Shown here piece by piece: positions 18,318 to 26,619 of a stretch of 64,000 nt of DNA (its first letter is position 1; each line of letters starts with the position of its first letter). Origin of the DNA: Boseongicola sp. H5 (lineage in GTDB: Bacteria > Pseudomonadota > Alphaproteobacteria > Rhodobacterales > Rhodobacteraceae); contig JACNMN010000012.1 of NCBI GenBank assembly GCA_020622165.1, forward strand, positions 62,001 to 126,000, in the 5' to 3' direction. Position numbers and translations under genes: made by a program. Under the pieces are notes generated by a model. The model saw only the letters and a program-made list of their open reading frames with translations, was not told the DNA's origin and searched no databases.

Positions 18318-19304
18318 TCAGCCGTCCGGCTGCATCATCAGGTCCATGACCTCACCCACGGTCATCGGTCCCGCGTTCTGGGCGCGCACCTCGGACAGGG
18401 TATCGGCGATGGCCGCGTTCCATCGGGCGCGCTCCTCTTCCGGGATCTCGATCATCTCGACCCCGGCCTCCGCGGCCATCTGGAGCCCGCGGGCGGCGGC
18501 CCGGTCGTAGAACTCGCCCCCGGCGATCGACAGCGCATCATCGGCAGCGGCGTCGATCCAGCCGCGCTGCTCATCGCTCAACCCGTCATAGACCTCGCGG
18601 TTCATCAGCAACACGAAGGCCGAGCCGGAGCCGGGAAACCATGTGGTGATGTAATTCGCCGGCTCATGCAGATTGAAGGACGGGATGCCCGACGGCCCGA
18701 TGGCGATTCCATCGATGACACCGTTGGTCAGGTTCTGGTTGATGACATTCACCGGCTGCGCCACGGCGGAGGCGCCAAGCGCCTCCACGAACGGCGCGTC
18801 CTGGCTCGCGGTGACACGGATCAGCATCCCGTCGAGATCCTCCAGCCTGCGCACCGGCCTGTCACGGGTGATCAGAACCGGCGGCGCATTGGCCCAAATC
18901 GCCAGCACCTCGGCCTCATATTCCTGTTCCAGCACCTCGCGCGCGCGCAGCAAGGCCTGCGTGCATTCGGACGCGCTGCCGCAAACGCCCGGGGTCGTGA
19001 CGGCATTGGTCATCGGGAACACCTCGCCGGTGTATCCCGGCAGGGCAAACACGATATCGGCCACACCATCCAGCAGAATTCCGTATTGGCGGGGTGGCGC
19101 CGAGTTCAGCGCCCCGCCGGGGTATTGCTGCACGGTCATCTCTCCGCCCGAAACCTCGGCCAGCGCCTCGGCGAACGGCGTGAAGACGGCGGCGTTCATC
19201 GGATGACCGGGCCCCATGAAATAGGCCAGGCTCAACTCCTCGGCCTGAGGTGCGGCGGTCGACAAGGCCAACGCGGCAGCGGCACAGATACCCAATCTTT
19301 GCAT
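18318..19304 (-). CDS. dctP: TRAP transporter substrate-binding protein (DctP)
   Basis: Periplasmic TRAP binding protein of 328 aa with a short signal peptide (about residues 1-21, ending at APQAEE). The conserved ligand-contact region RVTASQDAPFVEALGASAV includes the Arg expected to hold a carboxylate, so an organic acid ligand is likely. A strong GGGAGGAAGAG site precedes the ATG. It is the first gene of the leftward dctPQM-OsmC operon, divergent from a GntR regulator that probably controls it. Confidence 0.9.
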   Translation of the reverse strand: MQRLGICAAAALALSTAAPQAEELSLAYFMGPGHPMNAAVFTPFAEALAEVSGGEMTVQQYPGGALNSAPPRQYGILLDGVADIVFALPGYTGEVFPMTNAVTTPGVCGSASECTQALLRAREVLEQEYEAEVLAIWANAPPVLITRDRPVRRLEDLDGMLIRVTASQDAPFVEALGASAVAQPVNVINQNLTNGVIDGIAIGPSGIPSFNLHEPANYITTWFPGSGSAFVLLMNREVYDGLSDEQRGWIDAAADDALSIAGGEFYDRAAARGLQMAAEAGVEMIEIPEEERARWNAAIADTLSEVRAQNAGPMTVGEVMDLMMQPDG

Positions 19305-19436
19305 TCTCTTCCTCCCTCTGGTGGCGACACAGGCTTATCCCGATTTCGATGAGAGAAGCTTAACGGTGTCGGCGGGGCAGATCCGGCCTCTCCTCCCAAA
19401 GCGGCCTTGCGATGTCCCTCCCCCACTAGAGTCAAA

Positions 19437-19516
19437 TTCGTATCCAAAAGAAAGCAAAAAAATGCCATAGGGCTCCAGATTAGCTCGACAGAGGCGATTT
19501 CGTATCCGATAATCGG
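19437..19516. promoter_or_regulatory. Candidate GntR operator region: repeated TTCGTATCC and an abutting inverted repeat
   Basis: TTCGTATCC occurs at 19437-19445 and again at 19499-19507, 62 bp apart in direct orientation. The second copy runs into the inverted repeat CCGAT-A-ATCGG (19506-19516), which ends two bases before the gntR start. This lies between the divergent dctP and gntR genes, where an autoregulated GntR protein would bind. Confidence 0.4.
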
Positions 19517-19518
19517 GC

Positions 19519-20241
19519 ATGGCATCCAGCGTGGAACATGTGCTTGCGGTCATCCGCCGGCAAATCCTCAACGGCGATCGACCGCCAGGGGAGAAGATTT
19601 CGGAGGCCGCGATTGCCGCCGAGCTTGGCGTGTCCCGCACGCCCGCCCGCACGGCCCTTGCCGCGCTCCAGGCCGAGGGGCTGATCGAAAAGCGGAAGGG
19701 TCGCGGGTTCACGATCCGCTCGATCTCGACCGCGGATGTGGAAAAATCCATCGCCGTGCGCGCGGCGCTTGAGGCGCTTGCCGCCGCCACCATGGCCCAA
19801 ACCGGGATGAGCCCCGAGGTGGAAGCCGACCTCTCGCGCTCCATCAAGATGTCCGAAGACATGCTGGCCGGCGATGGCCCCGTCGCATCGCAGCTGGAGC
19901 TTTATCAGGAGGCCAATATCCTGTTTCACGAAACGATCATGAAACGGTGCGGCAACGAGTTGATCGCGCATACATTCGAGCGGATCGCGATGCTGCCCCT
20001 CACCTCGCTCGGCTCGCTCATGTTCAAGGCGACCGAGCCCAGACGGGAACGCATGCGTTTGACCGTGGGCCACTCGCAACATGTCATCATCTTCGACGCG
20101 CTGAAGAAACGCGATGCCGCGCGCGCCGAGGCGATGATGCGCGAACACAGCCATGCCGCCCTCAATTACAGCGATCTGTTCGTACGCGAAATGGTCGCGG
20201 ACGGCCCCGGAAAAACGCCGGAACTGGCATGGGACGACTGA
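19519..20241 (+). CDS. GntR-family regulator, FadR/FCD subfamily
   Basis: 240 aa. The N-terminal winged helix-turn-helix includes ISEAAIAAELGVSRTPARTAL; the C-terminal all-helical FCD domain (about 75-220) contains the typical metal/ligand His positions (FHETI, HSQHVIIFDAL, REHSHAAL). FCD regulators usually respond to organic acids. No good Shine-Dalgarno precedes ATG 19519, and the inverted repeat CCGATAATCGG abuts the start, which suggests a leaderless or tightly autoregulated message. It is divergent from the TRAP operon and overlaps the SDR gene by 13 bp. Confidence 0.88.
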   Translation: MASSVEHVLAVIRRQILNGDRPPGEKISEAAIAAELGVSRTPARTALAALQAEGLIEKRKGRGFTIRSISTADVEKSIAVRAALEALAAATMAQTGMSPEVEADLSRSIKMSEDMLAGDGPVASQLELYQEANILFHETIMKRCGNELIAHTFERIAMLPLTSLGSLMFKATEPRRERMRLTVGHSQHVIIFDALKKRDAARAEAMMREHSHAALNYSDLFVREMVADGPGKTPELAWDD

Positions 20242-20969
20242 CCGGCAAGGCCGCCGTCATCACGGGCGGGGCCAAAGGTCTGGGCCTGGAGTTCACCCGC
20301 GCGCTGATTGCGGAGGGGGCCGGGGTCCTGGTCGCCGACATTGCCGATGGCGCCGATGCGGAACAGGCGGGCGCGTGTTTCGTGCATGCCGATATCACCG
20401 GGGAGGGTATGGCCAAGCGGGTCGCGGACGCGGCGATGGAGGCCTTCGGACAGGTCGATATCCTGATCAACAATGCCGCCCTTTATGCCGGTCTGCCGAT
20501 GGCGCGATATGACCGGATCGCCCCCGATCTGTGGGACGAGGTGATGAAGGTGAATATCGGCGGGACCTGGCGGATGATTCGCGCCATCGGACCGCTGATG
20601 GAGCAACGCGGGCGCGGCAAGATCGTGAACATCACCTCGGGCACGGTGATGAAGGGGATGCCGGGGATGGCGCATTACGTCGCCTCAAAAGGGGCGCTGG
20701 CGGCCCTGACGCGGACCCTGTCGCGGGAGATGGGGGAAAACGGCGTCTGCGTGAACTCGCTGGCACCCGGTCTTACGCTGTCCTCCAGCATTCTGGAAAA
20801 CGCGGCGCATATCGAGGCGACCCGCGACCGGGTGCTGGCCTCGCGCGCGATCAAACGCGATGGCCAACCCGCCGACCTGATCGGCGCACTGCTGTTCCTG
20901 TGTTCCGACGACAGCGACTTTGTGACCGGCCAGACCATCGCGGTCGATGGCGGATCGGTAAACACATGA
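20229..20969 (+). CDS. Short-chain dehydrogenase/reductase (SDR)
   Basis: NAD(P)-dependent oxidoreductase of 246 aa, classical SDR. It has the TGGAKGLG cofactor motif, NNAA, and the catalytic Ser (ITSGTVM) plus YVASK dyad. The family-conserved C-terminal segment reads TGQTIAVDGG. The start at 20229 lies inside the 3' end of gntR, so the two are translated from one message. It probably oxidises an alcohol to a ketone or aldehyde in the pathway of this cluster; substrate unknown. Confidence 0.9.
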   Translation: MGRLTGKAAVITGGAKGLGLEFTRALIAEGAGVLVADIADGADAEQAGACFVHADITGEGMAKRVADAAMEAFGQVDILINNAALYAGLPMARYDRIAPDLWDEVMKVNIGGTWRMIRAIGPLMEQRGRGKIVNITSGTVMKGMPGMAHYVASKGALAALTRTLSREMGENGVCVNSLAPGLTLSSSILENAAHIEATRDRVLASRAIKRDGQPADLIGALLFLCSDDSDFVTGQTIAVDGGSVNT

Positions 20970-20987
20970 GATTTTCGGGAGACCATC

Positions 20988-21788
20988 ATGACAGAAACCG
21001 ACATCACGCCCGCCGTCGACCTCGCCGAAGCCGAAGCGGAGGTTGATCTGCCGCCGATCGGGGACCGCAGCAGATACGACGCGCTGATGCAAGTGATCCG
21101 CAACCGGGTGACCGTGCGCAAGTTCGACGCCGATTTCGTGGTGCCGGAGACGCATTACGAGCTGATTCTGGAGGCCGCCCGCCACGGCCCGTCAGGCGCG
21201 AACGCGCAACCCTGGCAGTACATCATCGTGCGCGACGCGGCGGTGAAACAGCAGATCGCGGATTACTTCGTCGCCGAGCAGCGGTTTCGCGCCAAGGCGA
21301 AAATGAAGTTCCCGACGCCGGACTATCGCGGGCTGGCCACGGCGCCTGGCTTTGTGGTGGTCTGTTCGGACATGCGGTGGGTCAATGCCTTTCCGGTGCT
21401 GAATGACGGCTCCGATCTGGACCGGATGTATCGCGAAAATGCGGAACGGATCTTGCTGCAATCGGTCGCCGCCTCGACCATGTCGGCCCATCTGGCCGCC
21501 GCAGCACTTGGCTACAATGTCTGGTGGGTGACGGCCATCGGCCAGCAGGAGGCGCAGAAGGCGATGCGCCCTTTGCTGAACATTCCCGAAGAGATCTCTG
21601 TCCTTGATATCTTTCTGTTCGGTCCCCCCGCGCAGGCGCCCTATAAGCGCTGGCGCCGCCCGATCGAGGAAATCCTCCATCGGGACCAATACAATCGCGA
21701 CCATTTCATGTCCGACGAGGATCTTGCGGAGTGGATCAGGACGCGCCGGCATCGGGTGATGTATCGCGATGCCTCCAAAATAGACTGA
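20988..21788 (+). CDS. Nitroreductase-family FMN oxidoreductase
   Basis: 266 aa. The FMN-binding RNRVTVRKFD start region and the HGPSGANAQPWQYI segment are characteristic of the nitroreductase fold, with a later family segment AAAALGYNVWWVTA. A GGGAGA ribosome-binding site lies ahead of ATG 20988, 18 bp after the SDR stop. Members reduce nitro groups, quinones or enones, or dehalogenate aromatics with NAD(P)H. Beside a flavin hydroxylase it may reduce a quinone-like product; this is inference. Confidence 0.87.
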   Translation: MTETDITPAVDLAEAEAEVDLPPIGDRSRYDALMQVIRNRVTVRKFDADFVVPETHYELILEAARHGPSGANAQPWQYIIVRDAAVKQQIADYFVAEQRFRAKAKMKFPTPDYRGLATAPGFVVVCSDMRWVNAFPVLNDGSDLDRMYRENAERILLQSVAASTMSAHLAAAALGYNVWWVTAIGQQEAQKAMRPLLNIPEEISVLDIFLFGPPAQAPYKRWRRPIEEILHRDQYNRDHFMSDEDLAEWIRTRRHRVMYRDASKID

Positions 21789-21900
21789 CCGCGCGGCTTT
21801 TGGCGAGGAAACCCGCGGAACCGGTATCAATCCGTCCATTCGGGACAATAAATCAGTCAGGGCTTCCGCATATCGCATTCAGGTGCTTAGATACCGGAAG

Positions 21901-21919
21901 TTCGATGTCCGACATCGAA
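21901..21919. promoter_or_regulatory. 19-bp perfect inverted repeat upstream of the oligopeptide operon
   Basis: TTCGATGTCCGACATCGAA has perfect 9-bp arms around one central base. It lies 184 bp upstream of the binding-protein start. It is a candidate operator; no T-run follows closely enough to make it a convincing terminator. Confidence 0.5.
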
Positions 21920-21965
21920 AAGTGTTTGTTCCGATTCTGGTCTTGCGTAACAGCCATGTAGGAAT

Positions 21966-21986
21966 ATTTCCGCCGAAAGCGGAAAT
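21966..21986 (+). promoter_or_regulatory. Hairpin in the oligopeptide operon leader
   Basis: ATTTCCGC and GCGGAAAT form a perfect 8-bp stem with a CGAAA loop, 47 bp downstream of the 19-bp palindrome and 117 bp upstream of the start codon. It could be a leader RNA structure. Confidence 0.4.
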
Positions 21987-22102
21987 GACGCAACGTATAC
22001 TAGTGTGTGAACCGCAGGTTTCGCGAAAGTACCGGGATCAAGTCGAGGCGATAAACCGGCAGAGCCCGGAAACGCCCGGCGACCAACAACAGGGAGACTC
22101 AA

Positions 22103-23728
22103 ATGACGAGACTTAGCCTTCTGACCACTTCCACCATTCTGACGTTTGCGCTTGGCAGCACGGCCTGGGCGCAGACGACGCACCCGGTAACCGGCGAAAC
22201 GCTGGCCGAGGATCAGACCTTTCAATACCGCCTGCTGGATCAGTTCCCTTCCATCGATCCGCAATTGATCGAGGAAACTGCCGGCGGCCACGTCGCGCGC
22301 CAGTTGTTCGAGGGGTTGCTGACACAAAACGCCGATGGCACCTTGCGCCCGGGCGTGGCCGAAAGCTGGTCCTCCGAAGACAACCAGACCTGGGTTTTCA
22401 ATCTTCGTGAAGATGCCCGCTGGTCCAACGGCGACCCGGTGACGGCACAGGATTTCGTTGCCTCCTGGCAGCGTGCGGCCGACCCGGCAACCGCCTCCGA
22501 ATACGCCTGGTATGTCGAACTGAGCCAGATCAGCAACTCCGCCGCCGTCATCGCGGGCGAAGTCGGCCCGGAAGAGCTTGGTGTCCGCGCCATCGATGAC
22601 CGCACGCTTGAGGTCACTCTGTCCCAGCCCCTGCCCTACTTCCCGCAGATGACGGTGCATTACACCTTCATGCCCAGCCATCAGCCTTCGGTACAGGAAC
22701 ACGGCGCGGCCTGGACAGCGCCTGAGAACATCGTCTCCAACGGTGCCTATATGCTGGACGAGATTGCGGTGAACGAATTCTTCCGCCTCGTCCCGAACCC
22801 GGAATACTGGGGCGCCGAAGATGTGATCATCACCGAGGTCACCGGATTTGTCATCAACGATGCCAGCCAGGCCCTGACGCGCTTTCAGGCCGGCGAGTTC
22901 GACATGATGGACGATCTGCCCGCAGGCAGCTATCCGCGTCTGGAGGCGGAAATGCCCGATGTGGCGCATTCGGTGCCGCGTCTGTGTTCCTACTATTACG
23001 CGGTCAACCAGTCCGAAAGCGGGCATGAGGCATTGCAGGACCCTCGCGTTCGCACCGCTCTCAGCCTGATGATCGACCGCGAAGTCATCACCGATCAGGT
23101 GTTGCAGGCCGGTCAGGCCCCTGCCTTCAACTTCACGCACTGGGCGACCGCGGGCTTCGAGATGCCCGAGATCGAATACGCCACCTGGACCCAGGAAGAG
23201 CGGATGGCGCATGCGGTGCAGTTGATGACCGAGGCCGGGTATGGCCCCGACAACCCGATCGAGCTGAACCTGATCTACAACACCTCTGAAAACCACCGGC
23301 AGATCGCGACAGTCATCAGCCAGATGTGGCGCCCCCTTGGTGTGACCACCGTGCTGAACAACTTCGAATGGCAATCCTATCTGGAAATCCGGGGCAACCA
23401 GAACTTCGACGTCGCCCGCTCGGCCTGGTGCGGGGATTACAACGAGGCGTCGACCTTCCTCGACCTGCTGACCTCGAACAACTCCAACAACGACGGCAAA
23501 TATGCCAATGACGAGGTCGACCGGCTGATGGCGGAAAGTGTCACCATGGCCGATCCGCAGCCGAATTACACCGCGGTCGAGCAGATCCTGTCCGAGGACA
23601 TGGCGATCATCCCGATCTACCACTACACGCAGAACTTCGTGCTGGATCCGACGATCCGGAACTGGCCGATGGAGAACGTGGAAAACAACTGGTACGTCCG
23701 CGATATCTACCGCGTCGCAGCAGAATAA
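22103..23728 (+). CDS. oppA: Oligopeptide ABC transporter binding protein (OppA-like)
   Basis: Periplasmic solute-binding protein of 541 aa, SBP_bac_5 family, with a signal peptide ending at AWAQ. OppA-type segments include LFEGLLTQNADGTLRPGVAESW near the N-terminus (quoted in parts: LFEGLL, GVAESW), FNLREDARWSNGDPVTAQDF and a C-terminal AIIPIYHYTQNFV. Overall it resembles OppA/MppA more than DppA. First gene of a complete five-gene transporter operon; likely ligands are peptides of moderate length or murein peptides. Confidence 0.9.
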   Translation: MTRLSLLTTSTILTFALGSTAWAQTTHPVTGETLAEDQTFQYRLLDQFPSIDPQLIEETAGGHVARQLFEGLLTQNADGTLRPGVAESWSSEDNQTWVFNLREDARWSNGDPVTAQDFVASWQRAADPATASEYAWYVELSQISNSAAVIAGEVGPEELGVRAIDDRTLEVTLSQPLPYFPQMTVHYTFMPSHQPSVQEHGAAWTAPENIVSNGAYMLDEIAVNEFFRLVPNPEYWGAEDVIITEVTGFVINDASQALTRFQAGEFDMMDDLPAGSYPRLEAEMPDVAHSVPRLCSYYYAVNQSESGHEALQDPRVRTALSLMIDREVITDQVLQAGQAPAFNFTHWATAGFEMPEIEYATWTQEERMAHAVQLMTEAGYGPDNPIELNLIYNTSENHRQIATVISQMWRPLGVTTVLNNFEWQSYLEIRGNQNFDVARSAWCGDYNEASTFLDLLTSNNSNNDGKYANDEVDRLMAESVTMADPQPNYTAVEQILSEDMAIIPIYHYTQNFVLDPTIRNWPMENVENNWYVRDIYRVAAE

Positions 23729-23734
23729 TGAACA

Positions 23735-23764
23735 GCCGGGGCGGGTGATCCGACCCGCCCCGGC
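23735..23764 (+). promoter_or_regulatory. Perfect 12-bp GC hairpin between oppA and oppB
   Basis: The arms 23735-23746 (GCCGGGGCGGGT) and 23753-23764 (ACCCGCCCCGGC) are perfect complements around a 6-nt loop. It begins 6 bp after the oppA stop, is followed by CTTCGTTTT, and ends 14 bp before the oppB ATG, which has no recognisable Shine-Dalgarno. It fits an attenuator or mRNA-stability element that sets the oppA:oppB ratio. Confidence 0.7.
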
Positions 23765-23778
23765 GCTTCGTTTTCCAG

Positions 23779-24702
23779 ATGTTCACATTCATCTTCAAAC
23801 GCCTTTTGATCGCGATACCGGTTCTGCTGATCCTGATCGTGGGCACCTTCATCCTGATGTATGCCGCCCCCGGCAGCCCGTTCGCCACCGAGCGTGGCGT
23901 ACCCCCCGCGGTTCTGGCCAATCTTGAGCGCCAATACGGGCTGGACCAGCCGTTCTATGTCCAGATCTGGCGCTATATCTGGGGCATCGTCAGCGATTTC
24001 GATTTCGGCCCGTCCTTCATCTACCGAGATCAGGATGTGAACGACCTGATCGCGCAGGGTTTCCCGGTGACGCTGACCTACGGGTTCTGGAGCTTTGTCG
24101 TCGCCGTGCTGGTTGGCGGAACCCTCGGTATCATCGCCGCGATTCGCCACAACACCTGGCTGGATTATCTGGCCGTCGGCATTTCCATCGGCGCGCAGGT
24201 GTTGCCGAACTTCGTGCTGGCGCCGATCCTGGTGCTGATCTTCACGCTCTGGCTCGGCTGGTTGCCCGGCGGCGGCTGGCAGGGCGGCCAGTGGCAATAT
24301 GTGATCCTGCCGGTCATCGCGCTGTCGACCAGCTTCATGGCCTCCATCGCGCGGATCGCGCGCGCCTCGATGCTGGAGGTGCTGACCTCGAACTTCATCC
24401 GCACGGCGCGGGCCAAGGGCCTGCCGATGCGCCGGATCGTGCTGCGCCATGCCCTGAAGCCCGCACTTCTGCCCGTCATCTCCTATCTGGGCCCCGCATT
24501 CGTGGGGATGATCACCGGATCGGTGGTGATCGACATATATTTCTCCACCGGCGGCATCGGGCAGTTCTTCGTCGCCTCCGCTCTCAACCGCGATTACGGG
24601 GTGATGATGGGGATCACGGTTCTTCTTGGCGCGCTTACGATCTTCTTCAACCTCGTGGTCGATATCCTCTACGCGTGGATCGACCCGAAAATCCGGTATT
24701 AG
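23779..24702 (+). CDS. oppB: Oligopeptide ABC transporter permease (OppB-like)
   Basis: Inner-membrane permease of 307 aa. The N-terminus FIFKRLLIAIPVLLILIVGTF is the typical first OppB segment, and the cytoplasmic EAA loop (NFIRTARAKGLPMRRIVLRHAL) is intact. No ribosome-binding site is visible before ATG 23779; it follows the large hairpin closely. The start fits the family N-terminus well, so I keep it. Confidence 0.92.
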   Translation: MFTFIFKRLLIAIPVLLILIVGTFILMYAAPGSPFATERGVPPAVLANLERQYGLDQPFYVQIWRYIWGIVSDFDFGPSFIYRDQDVNDLIAQGFPVTLTYGFWSFVVAVLVGGTLGIIAAIRHNTWLDYLAVGISIGAQVLPNFVLAPILVLIFTLWLGWLPGGGWQGGQWQYVILPVIALSTSFMASIARIARASMLEVLTSNFIRTARAKGLPMRRIVLRHALKPALLPVISYLGPAFVGMITGSVVIDIYFSTGGIGQFFVASALNRDYGVMMGITVLLGALTIFFNLVVDILYAWIDPKIRY

Positions 24703-24706
24703 ACCC

Positions 24707-25624
24707 ATGCTCGCAACCAGAGCCATCGCCGACCAGCTGGCCCATAAGGACGCCGTCAAGGGGCGATCCCTGTGGGCGGATGCACGCACCCGGTTCTTTC
24801 GCAACAAGGCGGCGGTCGGCGGTTTGATCGTCCTTCTTCTGGTCGGCCTCTTCGCCTTGATCGGACCTTTCATCGCGCCATGGGACTATGAGGAGATCGA
24901 CTGGTCCGTGCTGGGCCGCGTCGCCGAGGCGGGGCGGCCATCACTGGAAACGGGCCACTGGTTCGGCACCGATCCATTGGGCCGGGACTTGTTCGCGCGT
25001 ACCGTGCAGGGCACGCAAATCTCGCTCATGGTGGGGATCGTGGGCGCCTTCATCGCGGTCATCGTGGGCACGTTTTACGGCGCGGTCGCCGGGTATTTCG
25101 GAGGCCGCGTGGACAATGTGATGATGCGCATCGTCGATGTGCTGATGTCGATCCCCTACATGTTCGTGCTGATCCTGCTTCTGGTGGTCTTCGGGCGCTC
25201 CATGCTGATGCTGTTCATCGGGATCGGGCTGGTCAGCTGGCTGGACATGGCGCGGATCGCGCGCGGTCAGACGCTGACGCTCCGCAACAAGGAGTTCGTG
25301 GAGGCCGCCGTTGCGACGGGTGTCGGCCCCTTCACCATTATCCTGCGCCACATCGTGCCCAATCTGCTGGGCGTGGTGATTGTCTATGCGACGCTGCTGG
25401 TCCCCTCGATGATCATCTATGAAAGCTTCATCAGCTTTCTGGGCCTTGGGGTGCAGGAACCGCTGACAAGCTGGGGCGCGCTGATCAGCGAGGGCTCCGG
25501 AGAGATGGTGAACGGGACGCTCTGGATGCTGCTGGTCCCGCTGTTTTTCTTTGTCGTAACGCTCTTCGGCTTCTTCTTCGTCGGCGACGGGCTGCGCGAT
25601 GCGCTCGATCCGAAGGATCGGTGA
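24707..25624 (+). CDS. oppC: Oligopeptide ABC transporter permease (OppC-like)
   Basis: Permease partner of OppB, 305 aa. It has the OppC_N-type cytoplasmic lead (ARTRFFRNKAAVGGLIVLLL), the hallmark GTDPLGRDLFAR motif, and the EAA loop FVEAAVATGVGPFTIILRHI. ATG 24707 lies four bases after the oppB stop; the frame reaches back to 24626 inside oppB, but the family N-terminus matches the later start. Confidence 0.92.
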   Translation: MLATRAIADQLAHKDAVKGRSLWADARTRFFRNKAAVGGLIVLLLVGLFALIGPFIAPWDYEEIDWSVLGRVAEAGRPSLETGHWFGTDPLGRDLFARTVQGTQISLMVGIVGAFIAVIVGTFYGAVAGYFGGRVDNVMMRIVDVLMSIPYMFVLILLLVVFGRSMLMLFIGIGLVSWLDMARIARGQTLTLRNKEFVEAAVATGVGPFTIILRHIVPNLLGVVIVYATLLVPSMIIYESFISFLGLGVQEPLTSWGALISEGSGEMVNGTLWMLLVPLFFFVVTLFGFFFVGDGLRDALDPKDR

Positions 25625-25653
25625 TGACACGTTTCCCGAAGGATCAATAACGA

Positions 25654-26619
25654 ATGCCGCTTTTGGAAGTCACCGACCTGACGGTCAGCTTCGATACCCC
25701 CGATGGCATCGTGCGCGCCGTCAACGGAATGAGCCTTACGCTGGAGCCCGGCGACACGCTTGCGATTGTCGGCGAAAGCGGCTCCGGCAAGACACAACTG
25801 GCCTTCGGCATCCTCGGTCTGCTGGCCAAGAACGGCAAGGCCGAGGGAAGCGTGCGGTTCAACGGCCAGGAAATCCTCAACCTGCCGGAGTCGAAGCTGA
25901 ACCGGATCCGCGCCAACGAGATCGCGATGATCTTTCAGGACCCGATGACCTCGCTGAACCCCTATATGCGGGTCGGAGACCAGATGGCCGAGGTCCTGAT
26001 GCTGCATCAGAGCAAATCCAAGCATGACGCGCTGGAGGAAAGCGCCGCGATGCTGGACGCGGTGCGCATTCCCGATGCCCGGTCGCGTCTGCGGATGTAT
26101 CCGCATGAGTTCTCCGGCGGGATGCGGCAGCGGATCATGGTGGCGATGGCCCTTTTGTGCCGCCCGAAACTGCTGATCGCCGATGAGCCGACGACGGCGC
26201 TGGATGTGACCGTGCAGGCCCAGATCATGGAACTGATGGCCGATGTACAGCGCGATTTCGGCACGGCGCTTGTGCTGATCACCCATGATCTGGCGATCGT
26301 GGCGGGCACCTGCGCCGAAACGCTGGTGATGTATGGCGGGCAGGTGATGGAACGCGGGCCCACCGATGACGTGTTCGAGGCGCCGGCCCATCCCTATACC
26401 CTTGGCCTTCTGAAGGCCGTGCCACGGCTCGATGTGCCCCAGCCCTCGCTTGAGACCATTCCGGGCGACCCGCCGGATCTGACCGATCTGCCGCCGGGCT
26501 GTCCGTTCAGCCCCCGCTGTCCGCTGTCCCACGATCCCTGCACGAAAACCATGCCCCCGTTGGAGGCGTTCGACACCGGACGGTTCAGGGCCTGTCACGC
26601 CAGCCGGGAGGCGCTGTAA
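25654..26619 (+). CDS. oppD: Oligopeptide ABC transporter ATP-binding protein (OppD-like)
   Basis: ATPase of 321 aa. Walker [10 protein letters not shown], signature FSGGMRQR and Walker [13 protein letters not shown] are intact. The C-terminal oligopeptide/dipeptide extension carries the four-cysteine region ([15 protein letters not shown], then C in FRACHAS) that binds an Fe-S cluster in characterised Opp/Dpp ATPases. A GAAGGA site precedes the ATG. Its stop overlaps the oppF start (TAATG). Confidence 0.93.
   Translation: MPLLEVTDLTVSFDTPDGIVRAVNGMSLTLEPGDTLAIVGESGSGKTQLAFGILGLLAKNGKAEGSVRFNGQEILNLPESKLNRIRANEIAMIFQDPMTSLNPYMRVGDQMAEVLMLHQSKSKHDALEESAAMLDAVRIPDARSRLRMYPHEFSGGMRQRIMVAMALLCRPKLLIADEPTTALDVTVQAQIMELMADVQRDFGTALVLITHDLAIVAGTCAETLVMYGGQVMERGPTDDVFEAPAHPYTLGLLKAVPRLDVPQPSLETIPGDPPDLTDLPPGCPFSPRCPLSHDPCTKTMPPLEAFDTGRFRACHASREAL

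Larger units (their letters stand above)
21789..22102 (+). other. 314-bp leader region of the oligopeptide ABC operon; no gene seen
   Basis: No credible reading frame on either strand. It holds two strong inverted repeats (annotated separately) and ends with the AGGGAGAC ribosome-binding site of the downstream binding-protein gene. Probably the promoter and regulatory region of the opp-like operon. Confidence 0.6.

Noticed and set aside
21887-23623. 578-residue minus-strand frame
   Set aside because: It lies opposite oppA, which has a signal peptide, domains and a ribosome-binding site; the antisense translation is low-complexity and family-free, as expected in GC-rich DNA.
23707-24873. 388-residue minus-strand frame
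   Set aside because: Antisense of oppB/oppC with the same charged composition artefact.
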